Source of the DNA: Rhizomys pruinosus
Lineage: Eukaryota; Chordata; Mammalia; Rodentia; Spalacidae
DNA length: 64,000 bases
Reading direction: 5' to 3'
Assembly (NCBI GenBank): GCA_009823505.1
Contig: VZQC01012382.1
Span: 283,419-347,418 of the forward strand
Position numbers and translations under genes: made by a program. Shown one piece after another: positions 11,298 through 23,242 of the stretch. The notes under the pieces are model-generated. The model ran no database searches and was not told the origin of the DNA. It was given only the letters and a program-made list of their open reading frames with translations. How positions within the stretch are numbered: position 1 is the first letter of the stretch; the number at the start of each line of letters is the position of its first letter.

Positions 11298-11754
11298 GCT
11301 TTCAGTGATGACGATCTCTCTAGGAGAACATGCCTCTTACAAAGGACCTCCTTCATCCCTCTCTGGAAGAGGAGAAGAAGAAACACAAGAAGTGCCTGGT
11401 TCAGAGCCCCAATTCCTATTTTCATGGATATGAAATGCCCAGGAAGTTATAAAATCACCATGGTCTTTAGCCAAGCACAAATGGTAGGGGTTTTTTTTTA
11501 TTTTCAAAGCCAATTTTTTATTGAAGCTTTGTACATTTCATACAACATTTTCCAATCAAATCTAGACCTATTCCCCCTTCCTTGCACAAAGGGCAGTCTT
11601 ATGTATTGGCTGATCCACTGTCCCCTGTCAGCCCACAGGTGGAAAAACACAGCTCACAGAAGGATGCTCCTTCATGAGGAAGCAACACTAAAAGTACCTG
11701 AATCAAGGTGAATGAGAAACCATCTCAATAAACACGTTTTGGATAAAAAAAAAA
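11298..11754 (+). pseudogene. RPS27: RPS27 processed pseudogene
   Basis: An intronless copy of the mRNA for ribosomal protein S27 (metallopanstimulin, a small zinc-binding 40S protein). The ATG is at 11330 and the frame starts [20 protein letters not shown]. An extra T near 11421 shifts the frame, after which DMKCPG and YKIT appear in the next frame. About 120 bp of AT-rich foreign sequence (about 11487-11606) interrupts the coding region; the C-terminal part resumes afterwards and ends at the TAA at 11689-11691. The 3' UTR keeps AATAAA and ends in an A-run at 11744-11754. AAAGAGC flanks both sides, a probable target duplication. It is clearly non-functional. The zinc-ribbon cysteines are partly lost: the second one of the CPGC pair reads S. 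Confidence 0.9.
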
Positions 11755-13185
11755 TCAGAAAGAGCAGGTGTAAATTACTTAACAGTCAACCCAAGACTTT
11801 GGAAAGACAAGAACAAACAAACCTCAAACATAGTAGATGAGAAGGAATAACAAAAATCAGAACAGAAATTAATGAAATAGAAACAAAGAAAAGAATACAA
11901 AAAAAACGACTCTAAAAGCTGGTTCTTTGAAACATTGAACAAGGTAGACAGACCCTTAGCTCACTTAACCAAAAGAAAGAGCATGTGCAAATGAACAAAA
12001 TCAGAGACGAAATGGGGACAACACAGCAGACAAAAAAAAAAAAAAATCCCAGAACATTGCCAAGGAATACTTAAAAAACCTATACTCCATTAAATTCAGA
12101 AATCTAAAAGAAATGGATGAATTTCTAGTCATAGACATCACCAGTGTTAAATCAAGAAGAGATCAACAACTTAAACAGATCCATAACAAATAAGGAAAGT
12201 GAAACAGTAATACAAAACCTCCAGACTAAGAAAAGCCCAGGCCCAGATGGATTCACCACAGAATTCTGCCAGACATTCAAAGATCTACAACCAATACTGC
12301 TTAAATTATTCAAAATGATAGAAACAGGGGGAGTACTCCCAAACTCTTTCTATGAAGCCAGTATTATTCTAATACTAAAACAAGGTAAAGACACAACAAA
12401 AAAGAAAACTATAGACCCATATCTTTAATAAATATGGATGCAAAATGTTCAACAAAAACTCACAAACCACATACAGACACACATCAAAAAGATCATACAT
12501 CATTATCATTTTGGCTTTATTCTGGAGATTTAAGGATGGATATATATATATATATATATATTCAATAATGTAATAAAACATATAAATGGACCCAAAGACA
12601 AAAGGCACATGGTCATCTCAATAGATGCAGAAAATGTCTTTGACAAAATACATTCATATTAAAGTCCTAGAAGGAATTAGACTATAGAGAACATACCTCA
12701 ACATAATTAAAGCTATGGAGAACAGACCCATAACCAACACCGTTGTAAATGGAGAAAAGATGGAAACATTCCCATTAAAATCAGGAACCAGACAGGGCTG
12801 TCCACTACCTCTACTCATTTTCAATATGGTCCTTGAAACTCTTGCAAGGGAAATGAGACAAGGGAAGGAAATTAAAGGAGTACTAATTGGAAAAGAAGAG
12901 GTCAAATTATCACTATATGCAGATGATATGATATACATAGGAGATTCCAAAAATTCCATCAGAGATTTTACTTTCAGTAAAGTAGAAATTTACAAAACCA
13001 ACTTACAAAAATCAGTAGTCTTCTTATATATCAATAAGAAGCAATCAAAAAAGGCATTCAAGGAAACCCTCCCATTCACAATAACCTCCAAAAAATTTAG
13101 GAATAAAATTAATGAAAAAGACATTAAAGATCTGTACACTGAAAAGTTAAAATCTTTAAAGAAAAAGAGGAAGACACTAGGAGAT
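11755..13185 (+). mobile_element. L1 ORF2 fragment, 5' truncated and decayed
   Basis: An older L1 copy in sense orientation. 12144-12428 encodes [17 protein letters not shown], an RT block. 12715-13302 encodes [20 protein letters not shown] and then LYADDM, the RT catalytic motif with Y for F. Frameshifts and stops separate these blocks. The fragment stops after the sequence equivalent to about 9640 of the intact copy. Confidence 0.9.
12538..12562. repeat. (TA)n microsatellite within L1 ORF2
   Basis: An uninterrupted TA run of about 12 units replaces part of the conserved RT coding sequence between the QVGF-like and the DAE(K/N) blocks. Confidence 0.9.
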
Positions 13186-13600
13186 GGAAAGACCTGTTGT
13201 TTTTCTGGGGCTGACTGGATGTTACTGTATAATACATTCTGTATTCTCCAAAATTTTGACTTAGAAAAGAATTCTCTGGCTTTGCCTTATTTATTCATTT
13301 GAGTAGGGTCACAGTACTAGTGGGAGCCCTGAATCCAAGGTTTTTCCTAGAGGAAGCGGGCTGCAAATGTAATTGGGGATACTAAAGTGGAGCTCTGGGT
13401 GTTTGGGAGTTTGCACAATGAACCCTCAGTTTTTATGGTTGGGTGATTTGTGTGCCTATTTTGGGGTTAAAGATGTCCCCAGATAATTTGTGAATAGGCT
13501 CTGGATTTGCCACATTCCAAATGAGAGTCATTGAATCAGTTGCTCAGCATTAAAAGAAGATCAGCTCAAAATGCAAGATTTTCTTTCTGGGAGCTTTCTT
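13186..13600. other. Unclassified segment
   Basis: About 415 bp not matching the L1 copies of this window, lying between an ORF2 fragment and an ORF1 fragment. No convincing coding frame, SINE or LTR was seen. Confidence 0.4.
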
Positions 13601-13765
13601 TCACAACAGATTAGATTATTCAGTAAAATTATCTGCCATAGTAGAAGGAAAAAGAAAATCTTTCCATGATATAAATAGGTAAAAAAAAAAAATCATGTCC
13701 ACCAAATAAAACCTACAGAGAATACCTCAAACAATAATATGGATTGAGGAGAGGAATAAAATAGC
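13601..13765 (+). mobile_element. L1 ORF1 3'-end fragment
   Basis: GTAGAAGGAAAAAGAAAATC and TTCCATGATATAAATA match the ORF1 C-terminal coding sequence (EGERKIFHDIN) of the intact L1. It follows an ORF2 fragment, so gene order is reversed relative to a normal L1, indicating a separate copy or a rearrangement. Confidence 0.75.
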
Positions 13766-13767
13766 CA

Positions 13768-14021
13768 AGAGGTGAGGTGGCTCAGTGTTTAAGAGCACCA
13801 ACTACTCTTGGAGAGGACCTGGGTTCAATTCCCAGCACCCACATGGTGGCTAAGAACCGTCTTTAATCTGGGCACATGCCTTTAAACCTAACACTTGGTA
13901 AGCAGAGGCAGGCAGATCTCCATGATGAGTTCAAGGCCAGCCTGGTCTACAGGGTGAGTTCCAGGCTAGCCGGGTGCTATAAAGAGACACCTTTGCCTCA
14001 AAAAAAAAAAAAAAAAAAAAA
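13768..14021 (+). mobile_element. B2 head fused to a B1 (composite SINE)
   Basis: 13768-13866 is the 5' half of a B2 (GGTGGCTCAGTGTTTAAGAG, CAGCACCCACATGGTGGC). It passes directly into a B1 from about 13867 (CTGGGCACATGCCTTTAAAC, GGCAGGCAGATCTCC, AAGGCCAGCCTGGTCTAC) ending in an A20 tail at 14000-14021. There is no A-tail between the halves, so this is either B1 insertion at the B2 truncation point or a template-switch fusion. Confidence 0.75.
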
Positions 14022-14049
14022 CAAGCATACAGAAAAGATAAAATACCAT

Positions 14050-14650
14050 AGTCTAAGACAGGCTACACAAATGAAAACATGGAAATATGATTTATTGAAA
14101 CACAAATAGGACTAAGAATACCAAACAGTAAGAAAACCCAGATGGTTACTTAGCAAAGACCCAGCTTGAGCCCCTGCACACTACCTCAACCCCTCATTGA
14201 CGACGTGGATAACAGAGAAAATGTTGGTACTCCCCTACACATGCGAATCTATCCAGCAAGTAAAGGAAAGTGCAAACATTTTGACTTTGCCAGGTAAATG
14301 AGACATAGGAAGCTAGACGAGATACTTTATACGTGAAGTAAAAACACAGCTCCCAAAGTAAAAACAATACGCATTGATATATGTATCCCTCATCTGGCGG
14401 ATTTGCTCCGACCAATAACCCTGTTCGCTAATTTTATTGTGGAGAGGGTGCATATTAAAAGAACACCAACAGAAAGACTGGCATCAGAAACCAGACTGAA
14501 ATGGTGAACGAGATCGGGGGCGGCCGGGGCGAGGTGGGAGCAGGTGACTGAGTCTATATTCTGCTTAATGTATATTTATTGACTGCAGTTCAACAAGTAT
14601 CCAATTTTTCCCAGATCTGCTAATGTTACATCGGTTGTTTTAGACTTAGT
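14050..14650 (+). mobile_element. L1 3' end, degraded
   Basis: From about 14190 the sequence tracks the end of the intact L1 (its positions about 10870-11270): GTATCCCTCATCTG, GGTGCATATT, CAACAGAAAGACTG, a G-rich block at 14515-14545, and AATGTATATTTATTGA. Many one-base changes and indels are present. The first part (14050-14190) is only weakly placed. Confidence 0.65.
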
Positions 14651-14659
14651 AAAAGTAAA

Positions 14660-16822
14660 TATGTGATATTTAAAAACATAGTAATATCCGTCTGATTAAA
14701 AATGGTGCAAAGCCTTAGCTTTAATTTGGAAATTTACAATTGTTGTCATCCACATCTTTGTATTTATAAAAATTGTATAACAATAATCTTTGGGATCTGG
14801 CACATACAATGCCTTCCCTATAATTCTTCTGTTGTACAGTATCACTCTTTGTAGCATTCTCTTTTACCTGTAGATATGATTTAACTTCTAGGAAATTTAC
14901 AGTTTTGTTCATAGGTTATACGACATACAGTCACCCAAACTAGCCTATGGATCGAATTAAGTGAAATCTAGCCTTGATTCCTGCCTAGGGACGTCTGTTA
15001 ACTACAATGTCCCCTTTTTGAGACCTCATGACTCAAAAAAAAAAAACAAAAAAAAAAATAAAAATGAAAGATAAAAAAAAAACAAAAAAAAACCTTTTGC
15101 TCAAAAACTCTTCATATTTTTTCAAATCTTAAAAACATACTAGGGAAAAGATTGTGTACGTACCACAGCCGTCAAAATGTCAACCAAAAGTCTCCTGTAG
15201 GAAGAAAGAAAATCACATGCTTTCTTATTGCTGCAGGATACCTGTACCAGGAAGGTGCCAGCGAAGGTGGCCCTTCTGATTCCCATTTTTTTCGAATAGG
15301 AAGATAAGAAAAGCCATATTCAGACCACTTTACAGGCCTTCAGCTTAAATCCTCTGCTTGGATCCTACCTTGAACTAACTATTTATAATTTAGTCTCCTA
15401 ATGAAACTTACCTTCTAGGTTCTGCAAAATGTTTTAATACGAGAGATCTTTTCTTACCTCTCCTTCTATGAACACAGGCCAGGAATAGAATGTGCATGAG
15501 TGGTTGTCTTATATCTGCCAATGTGGAAGCCAAAACAACTGTTAAAAGATGCTAGGTTAATCTATTATAAACTGGTGAAAACCCACCTTCTTTGATTCGA
15601 TCGAATACATAGTGAATGTGCTGAAAGGATTTCTTCTCATATTCAGAAAAAAGCCAATTCATAATACTTAAGACCTCTTTAAGTTGTGCATATTAAGCAA
15701 AATTATTATACAGGAGAGCTCTGAATATCAGCAATGATCACTCTCCACAGGTAGATGTTGCCAGGGGATCACAAGTGTTTCCCCCCAAGAATAAGGACTT
15801 CTCGGCTTACTGGGATACTGCAAGATAAGAGATGCAGTTAAGGCCCTTCGTGCCTTGAAGACTGCTGCTAAGCATGCGGAACAGATGTTTAAGTGAGACA
15901 CTCTATCTTGAAAGTAGTACAGATTGCGTCTCCGGTACCTGGTAGCATGTTGTCCCAAGGTTGCCACTAAACCAATAAGCAAAAATTGTGTCTCCTTCGA
16001 GTCAAGCAAGACTCCTCCGGTCAGCCACCAGCTATAGGTCACCTGCCTGGAAATACTAGCGCAGCTAGTGGAGCCATATGCCTGTATTCCAAATATTTAT
16101 TATGGCTATTATTCCCTCTCCTTGGTGGAATAACCCAGTTTGATGCTGATTGTCTCACAGCTCTACATCCTCAGTTTGATCGTTAGCGATTGTACGGTTA
16201 TAAGCCACCAATAAGATCTGTCGAGAGTAAAAAATTTCACAGAAAAATATAATGTGCAGATTTTTATTTCATTTTTATCCATCCCATCTATTTATATTCT
16301 GCTGTCTTTGATTACAAAGTAACACGCTCCAGTACTAACATATTAGTCTGTTTAAATACCATACCTATATTATTCTAATTGCCTGGCCGATTCATTAGTA
16401 GTGATAGGAAAGGCTATCTCAGCTTCCTGGACAAACTGTCAGCCCATGAAAGGAAACAGCCCTATGATTGACCAGAGTCCAAAGTCAGCTTCCAGATGAA
16501 AGTAGACTGCTTGTGTCTCGTCCACCTATGCCCCCATTTCTAAGCCTCAGGAACAATCTGCGAGAGACGGGCATGCGTATCATTTGGAGGCCTGAATGGT
16601 GGGGTGTAATGTGTATGCTTGAAACTACCAGCTAATATAGATGGACATACATTTGGTCAACTATGAGTGGAAATATAAACCAAGCCCCTGTACGTGGGAG
16701 CCGGGGGGTGGTGGCGTATTGGTTTTGCCCCTGGTGTTCTTTTGTGGCGGTTTTTTGTGTGTGTTTTGTTGTTTAGGGCACAATTGCTTGCAAATTGGTT
16801 TTACATTGAAGGATGCTATGCT
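14660..16822 (+). repeat. Left arm of a large imperfect inverted repeat
   Basis: Its reverse complement aligns in order with 17634-19570. The inner edge is sharp: GAAGGATGCT here (near 16810-16820) against AGCATCCTTC at 17634. Further paired blocks are GTCACCCAAAC (14930) with GTTTGGGTGAC (19321), and AGAGATTGT-like or CCTGGACAAACTGTC (16426) with the complementary GTTTGTCCAGGA (17944). The arms differ by many substitutions and indels. I do not recognise the underlying sequence; no arm frame gives a known protein. It may be an unannotated retroelement present in two opposite copies. Confidence 0.75.
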
Positions 16823-17237
16823 ACCATAAATTATTACTATTATTAAAAAAATGAAAAAAATTAAAAAGTAATAGAAAAAAAAGTAAGAAAACACACCAAA
16901 ACACCCAACGAGAGAAAACACAACAAACAACCAACAAAATAATAGCTATCAAACCTTTCTAATTACAACTTTAATGACTTCAACTCTCCAATTAAAAGAA
17001 CAAGGTGGGATGAGTATATTCTTAGAAACAAAATTCCAAACTACACATCATAGCGTTAAAGGAAGGAGAAGAATCTTCGGAGTAATGGTATAACCAGATC
17101 TTCAACAGGATTTGAGAGAAAATTTCCCCAAATTAGGAAAGAGTGCCCATACAATAAAAACACAAAAAAAAAAAAAAAAAAAAATCCCAGCCATATCATA
17201 GTAAAAATACTAGCATAAAAAAAAGCAAAAGAAATTT

Positions 17238-17390
17238 CTCCAGGCGGATGGTGCACACTTAACCCTAGCATTGGAAGCAGAGAAGATCATGATCGTTTGA
17301 GAAAGCCTGATCTACATAGTGATCAAGGCCAGCCCTGGTCTACATAGTGAGCTTCCAGGCAGCTGGAGCTACAGGGAGAGAAAGACAAAG
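17238..17390 (+). mobile_element. Decayed B1 SINE with internal duplication
   Basis: CTCCAGGCGGATGGTGCACA and CTAGCATTGGAAGCAGAGAA are followed by two copies of a CTGATCTACATAGTGA / CTGGTCTACATAGTGA block about 34 bp apart, so part of the B1 core is duplicated. Confidence 0.6.
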
Positions 17391-17500
17391 ATGGAGAGAG
17401 AGAGAGCAGAGAGTGCGATGAGGACTGACTTGGAGAATAGAGACGAGAGAGAATGAGAGAAAATAGTAGGAGATAGAAGGAAGAGAGAATAACCGAAAGG
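17388..17500. repeat. GA-rich simple sequence
   Basis: A purine-rich stretch dominated by GAGA and AGAG steps follows the B1, probably expanded from its tail. Confidence 0.7.
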
Positions 17501-17633
17501 TGCCCAAAGAAAAAACAACACTGTTGATTACAGGAAAGCCCATCAGAATTACCGGCTGACTTTTTATTATATATACTGTATATACTTCTTTTATTCATTT
17601 TTTGACACTCTAAATATAAGTTATGAGTAACAA

Positions 17634-19570
17634 GCATCCTTCATGTAAAACCAATTTGCAAGCATTTGTGCCCAAACCCACACAGCCCCACTACCCCCAC
17701 CAACCAGCTGGAGGAGCTTGTATGCATTCAAGTTGATCAAATAAGCATCCCAGTCTATATTGCTGTAGTTTCACCACTCACCCCAATCGCAGCTTTACAT
17801 TCTACCATGCCCCCTCTTCTGCAGATTGTCCCTAGGCTTAGAAAAGGGGCACAGGTGACGAGAAGCAAAAAGTCTAATCTCTCTCTGGAGATGTCGTTTT
17901 GGACTCTGATCAGTTCAGGCTGTTTTCCTTTTATGGCTGAACAGTTTGTCCAGGAATAACCTTTCAACCCCATTAATGAAGCAGAAGCAATTAGATATAT
18001 AGGTATTAAAACAGTACTAATTATTATGGTAGGTTACCTTGGTATAAACACAGATATTTGGAGGTATGCTAATCCATGATTACGTTTTTTTTCTGTAAAG
18101 CGGTGACAAGTGTCTGACTCTGGCTTATAACATCTCTAACCCTTAGATGGATGTTGTAAGGGTACCTTTGTGGCATCAGCCTGTGTTATCCTCCAAGAGA
18201 GAGCTAATAGCCACATTAGATTTGGGACCTCAGCAGACATATGCTGTGCCACTGCTGCCCACAGTATTTCTCAGGCAGGTGAGGGTGTAGCTTGATGCTG
18301 ACGGAGGAGTCTCTGTCTGACTCAACGACAACCCAATTTTTGCTTATTGCGTTCGTTAGCCTTTGGTAACACTCTCTGGTACATTCCGAGACAAATCCTG
18401 TTAATCTTCTTGCCCAAGTTGGTCTCACTACATTACTTTCCCATGCTTCTCCAGCGTCTTGACCGACAGCAGTCGGCCTTACTGCACTCTCTTCCTTTGC
18501 AGGTCATACCTAGTTACAGCGCAAGAAGTCTTTACCTTTTGGCGGGCATTGGATCCCCCTAGGCCACATCCTCTGGCAGACAATAATCCATTGCTGCATG
18601 TCAAGCTCTCCTGTATTACATTATATTTGTCTTTCTTAAATGCACAACTCTTACAAGTTCACTTTAGTATTATATTTGTTATGAATAGACAATAATCCTT
18701 ATATTCCTATGTTCCTTAGTCATATTAAAGGAAAGCAGTTTTACCCGTTTTACGAGAGATTACCTCTATCATAACCAGTCGGCTCTAATTAAAAGTTAGA
18801 GGATGACTTCACTTACCATCATGTTCTTCTTTGTTATATGACAGAGGAAGTCAAGGAAAGTCTCTCATATTAAAAATTTTGTTGGAACCTAGCATGTATG
18901 TCTTCATTAGATTCTCATCTATAAAGAGTTTTACAAACGCGATCCTACAGAGTAGTTTGATGCTCTGTTAGCAACTCTGAGGCTTCTCTCTTCCTTTAAT
19001 GTTACTTAATGGACCATTTTCCTGCTGGTATTTCTTGGTACATCCTACACAATGCAAGGTGGGGGCTTGTATCTTCCTTCTTTCTCACCATTAAGCTGGG
19101 ATGTTTTTACCTGTGGACATACACAAATCTTTTTCCCATAGTTCATTTTAAGATTTAAATTGTAACATTTGCTTTGACAAAAAGATTTAATATATAAGTG
19201 TATCCCCCCCCTTTTTTAGTTTAGGTTTTTATTTTTTGACAATAGTCTCACAAGGCAGTTGTGTACACATCCTATAGGCGGAATCAAGGTGTAAATTTCA
19301 TTACTTAAATTTGCCCAAGCTGTTTGGGTGACTGTATGTTGTTCATTTGCCGCGAAGCCAACTTAATTCCTTTACAGTTAAATTCATCCTACAGAAAAGA
19401 GAATGCTTACAATTTTTTATACTGTATAACACAAAATTATAGAGAACATTTGTACATGTTATCCCAAAGTTATTGTTTTAAAGATTTTAATTAAAATAAA
19501 TTGGACAACAACAATTCTATTTCCAATTAACTCAGATGTACTTACCATTTTTATAAAAACCTTTAAACCA
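17634..19570 (-). repeat. Right arm of the large imperfect inverted repeat
   Basis: The counterpart of 14660-16822 in opposite orientation. Outer-edge pairing persists to about 19560 (ACAACAACAATTCTATTTCC against GACAACAATTGTAAATTTCC on the complement of the left arm). Its frames (for example 97 aa at 17666-17959) do not correspond to a frame in the other arm and match no family I know. Confidence 0.75.
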
Positions 19571-22054
19571 ATCGTTGTTTATGTACCATATTTTTATATG
19601 TTTGCATGATATTTATTGCATTTTGTGTTTGAACCATCCCTGCATTCTGGTTGAATCCACACTTGGTCATGGTGGATGGTCTTCTCTGATGTGGGTCTGT
19701 ATGCGATTGCAAGTATTTTTTAGAGAATTTTTGCATCTGTTCATTAAGGAAATGGGTCTATAGTTCCCTTTTTGGTTATCTCCTTGCCTTGGTTTTGGAA
19801 CGTGTGTTGATCTGGCCATATTGAGGAATCATGAGAACTCCTCTCTTTGTATCCTTCTAAAATAGCTTGAGTAGTAATGGTTGTAAGTCTTTTTGAAATA
19901 TTTTATAGAATTCTGCCTCATGAAACCATCTCGGCTGCTGAGTATTTTTTGTGTGGAGGTTGCTTATTACATCTTCAATTTCTTCATCTATATTGGACTA
20001 TTTAAGCTGTTCGATCTCTTCTTGGTTGAGCTTTGGTGATTCCCAGGATTTCCATATTCATCCATTTCTCTAGGATTTTCAAACTTGGTAGACTATAGGC
20101 TTTGAAGTATTCCTTGATTTTTGATCTTTTCATTGTCTGTTGTGTGTTTCCTTTTTTAATCGTGGTTGTATTGATTTAGAGTTGTTCCTTCTCTTCCTTT
20201 GGTTAACTGGGCTAGAGTCTGTCTTATTTTTTCATTTTTTCAATGAACAAACTTTTCTGGTTTTATTATCCTGATTTTTTGTTGGTTTTTCTTTGTTTCT
20301 ATTTTATGATCTCTGCTCTCGACTTTTGTTCTTTCTCTTGTCTGCTGCATTTAAGGTTCATTTGTGTTGTCTGCTCAAGTATCTTTTAGCGCAGTGTTTA
20401 GATAGTTCACTTTGCCTTTTCTGTTTTTTTAAGTAGGACACTTAGGGCTATATATCTTCCTCTTAGGACTGCTTTAAATATTCCCATAGGTTTTCTGTGT
20501 TGTATTACTCATTGTTATTCAGTTCCAGAATGTTTTTATTTCTTTCTTTATTCTTCCTTGACCCATTCATTATTCAGGAGGTAGAGTGTGTTTAGTCTCC
20601 ATGTGTTCTATAGGTTTGTAGAGCTTATCCTGGTTTGATATTTAGTTTTGTTGCACTGTGGTCTGAATAGAATGCATGAGATTATTTCAGTCCTTTTTGT
20701 ATTTGTGAGTTTTTTCCTGTGTCCCACGTATATGGTCTCCTTTGGAGAATGTTCGTGTGGGTGCTGCGTGAGTAGAAAGTGTATTCTCTGGTGTTTGGGT
20801 GGAATATGGATATTCGATAGATCGTCTGTGAGGCTCCATTTCGTGTATTGTATCATCAGTTCAGAAGTCTCTCTGTTATCCCTTGGTCCTACTAATCTGT
20901 CTAAAGGACCTTAGTGGGGTATTGAAGTCACCTACTATATGTGCTAGGGTTAATCTGTCCTTTGAGATCCTGGAGAATGTCTTTATAAAGTTTGGTGCAC
21001 CAGCGTTTGTGTGTGATATATTCATGATTGTGAGATCTTCAATTGCCAATTGTTCCTTTAATAAGATGTATGGCCCTCTTTGTCTCTTTTGATTTCTTTG
21101 AAGTCTATTTTGTCTGAGTATTAGAATGCAACACCTTCTTTCTTTTTGTACCATTTGCTTGGAATATTTCTTCCATCCCTTCACCTTAAGTTGGTGCCTT
21201 CTTGAATTGAGATGGGTTTCTTGTAGACAGCATATAGATGGTTTGTTTTCTTAATCCATTTTCCACAGTCTGTGTCTTTTGATTGGGTGGAGTTAGTCCA
21301 TTAATATTTAAGTTATAATTGAAAGATGGATGCTTTTCCTTTCACTTTATTATCCATTTGATTTTACTCTGATTTTACTCCTTGGTTATGTTTTTATTAG
21401 TTTCTTCTCCTGGTGTGGGGATAGTTGCTACTCTCTTCTGCCTTTGAATTGCTTCAAGTTTTTTTGAAGAGTTGGTTTTCTGGAAATTATTCTATCATCT
21501 TGTTTATGTCATGGAAGATTTTTTTCCTCCTCTTCAACTATAATCAACATTTTTGCTGGGTATAGGTATTCTGGGTTGGCATCATGTCTTTGAACACGGA
21601 AATGCTTTGCTCCATGTTCTTCTTGCCTTCATGTTTGCGGAGAAGTCCTTGTTATTCTGATGGTTTTCCTTTGTATGTGACTTGTTTTTTCTTTTGTAGC
21701 CTTCAGAATTTTGTCTTTTTTTGTGGGCACTAGCATTTTAACTATGATATGCGTGGAGGGAAGTCTTTTCTGTTCTTGTCTTTTTGGGGTCCTATATGCT
21801 TCTTGTATTTGTGTTGGGTTTGCTCTATTTTTAGTTTTGGGAATTTCATCTTTTATTCTGTTGAGAGATCTGATCAATACTATTCTCTGAAATTCTTCTC
21901 CTTCTCTATATCATGTGCAGAGGTTTGATCTTTTCATGTGTCCCCATATTTCTGTTGTTCACTTTTGATTTTAAATTTTTCATACTTTATTTGGTCCTTT
22001 TTAGATGTTCTCGTTATCTTCCAGATCAGATATTTTTTTTCTCTTCCTCCATTC

Positions 22055-22056
<2 letters not shown>

Positions 22057-22125
<69 letters not shown>
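22057..22125 (-). repeat. 69-nt homopolymer T run inside antisense L1 ORF1
   Basis: A pure run of T (A on the L1 sense strand) lies within the ORF1 coiled-coil coding sequence, where the intact copy has only a short A-rich codon stretch near 6470-6482. It destroys the frame. Confidence 0.95.
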
Positions 22126-22130
<5 letters not shown>

Positions 22131-22589
22131 CTTTCTTCTTTTCTTCCTGTGATTTCTTTTATTTCATTTTTTTTTTTTTGTATTTCCATTTCCTTTTTTG
22201 AGCTTCTCAGTCTCTTTTGGTGTTCTCCTTACTTCACTGGTTGGCTTTTTCAGTTTTTATTCTCTTCCTTCTGGATGGCGGTTTGTATTTTTTTTTTCTC
22301 CCTCTAGTTCTTTCTGGAGTTTGTCATTCTCTTCCTTTAGTTCTTTCTGAAGTTTGTCACTGTATCCCTCTAGGTCCTTTTTGAGTTTTTCATTCTCTCT
22401 CCTTAGTTCTCTGACTTCTTCTTTATTTTCTTTAATTTCTCTGCATAGGTCTGCAATTATTCCTCTACGATCTTGGGTCACTGCCAGGGGCATCTCACTG
22501 TAGCTATCTCCTACAGGGTTGGTAAAACTTGGTGCAGAATTATCCTGCACCTTTCCCATGTTATCCCTTTGCTGTGTCTCTGGCCTGAG

Positions 22590-23242
22590 GGTTCCCCCCT
22601 TTTTTTTCCTTGTATTCCGATGCCAATCACAAATGTCTTTTTACTATGTTGAAGGATTGTTTTGCTTGCCTCCTTCCAACACTTTCTCTTCTTTTTTTTT
22701 CTCCTCCTGTTTATGGAGTGTTGACCTGTCTAGGTTCCAGGCTTTCAATTTTGTTTATATATTGGATATTGGAAGTCTAAGTCACTCTTCCCTTCCTGTT
22801 CTGAAGGTTCTCCAAAAAAATCCACTTGGATACTCTCTCCTCAATTCCAGTTGGCATGGGGGAGGGGGGATGCCTGACTTAGCCCAAGCCCCAGTACCTG
22901 TCTGGAGCGGCATCAGGCTCTAAGCAAGGCCCGAACCTGAGCACCCTCACACGCAAACTCACTATGGTGTTAGAGCCGCTGCTGGCTACAAGGGGGAAGG
23001 GCGACCCCGCCCAGACTGCCATACCCTACAAGGGTTTAGGGTTTAGACCCAAGCAGGCAGGCCCACAGCACCCCTGCCATAAACCAGTGAATCAATTATC
23101 CAGCAACCCAAGAGTCAATCTATTCTAAGATATGCCTGTCTGGAGCGGCACCGGGCTCCTACCTGTGCTTCAGGTGGTCTTAGCAAGGAAGGCGGGAACC
23201 TGAGCACCCCACACACAAACTCACTATGGCGCCAGAGCCACA
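22590..23242 (-). promoter_or_regulatory. L1 5' UTR with two monomer-like repeats, antisense
   Basis: The block CCTGTCTGGAGCGGCA(T/C)C, then GAACCTGAGCACCC, CAAACTCACTATGG and AGAGCC, occurs at about 22896-22985 and again at about 23128-23245, some 235 bp apart. This matches the monomer motif of the full-length L1 at 5448 in reverse orientation. Promoter activity is inferred from family knowledge. Confidence 0.7.

Larger units (their letters stand above)
16823..17633. other. Spacer of the inverted repeat: L1 and B1 debris
   Basis: Between the arms lie A-rich sequence, short scrambled L1 pieces (ORF2 start-like TAATTACAACTTTAATGACT near 16960; ORF1-like GAAGGAGAAGAATCTTCGGA near 17063; GAAAGCCCATCAGAATTACC near 17534), a decayed B1 and a GA-rich tract. 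None is coding. Confidence 0.65.
19575..23242 (-). mobile_element. L1, antisense, 5' half (5' UTR, ORF1, endonuclease, part of RT)
   Basis: On the complement: 5' UTR (23242-22590), ORF1 (about 22590-21430), the ORF2 start at about 21355 (ATGGATAATAAAGTGAAAGG conserved) and ORF2 down to the RT region, where it ends at about 19575 against the inverted-repeat arm. The ORF1 start ATG reads AGG at the MPGTRRRDN position; the next methionine gives MGKVQDNSAPSFTNPVGD (22559). ORF1 is also broken by a 69-nt A-run, and ORF2 by several frameshifts. The 3' part of the element is missing. Confidence 0.9.

Noticed and set aside
16986..17175. Functional L1 copy in the inverted-repeat spacer
   Set aside because: Only short scrambled ORF1 and ORF2 scraps are present, with A-runs and frameshifts.
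22057..22125. T-run as a pol III terminator or an A-tail of a separate retroposon
   Set aside because: L1 ORF1 sequence continues on both sides and no pol III gene precedes it; an origin by tract expansion is simpler.
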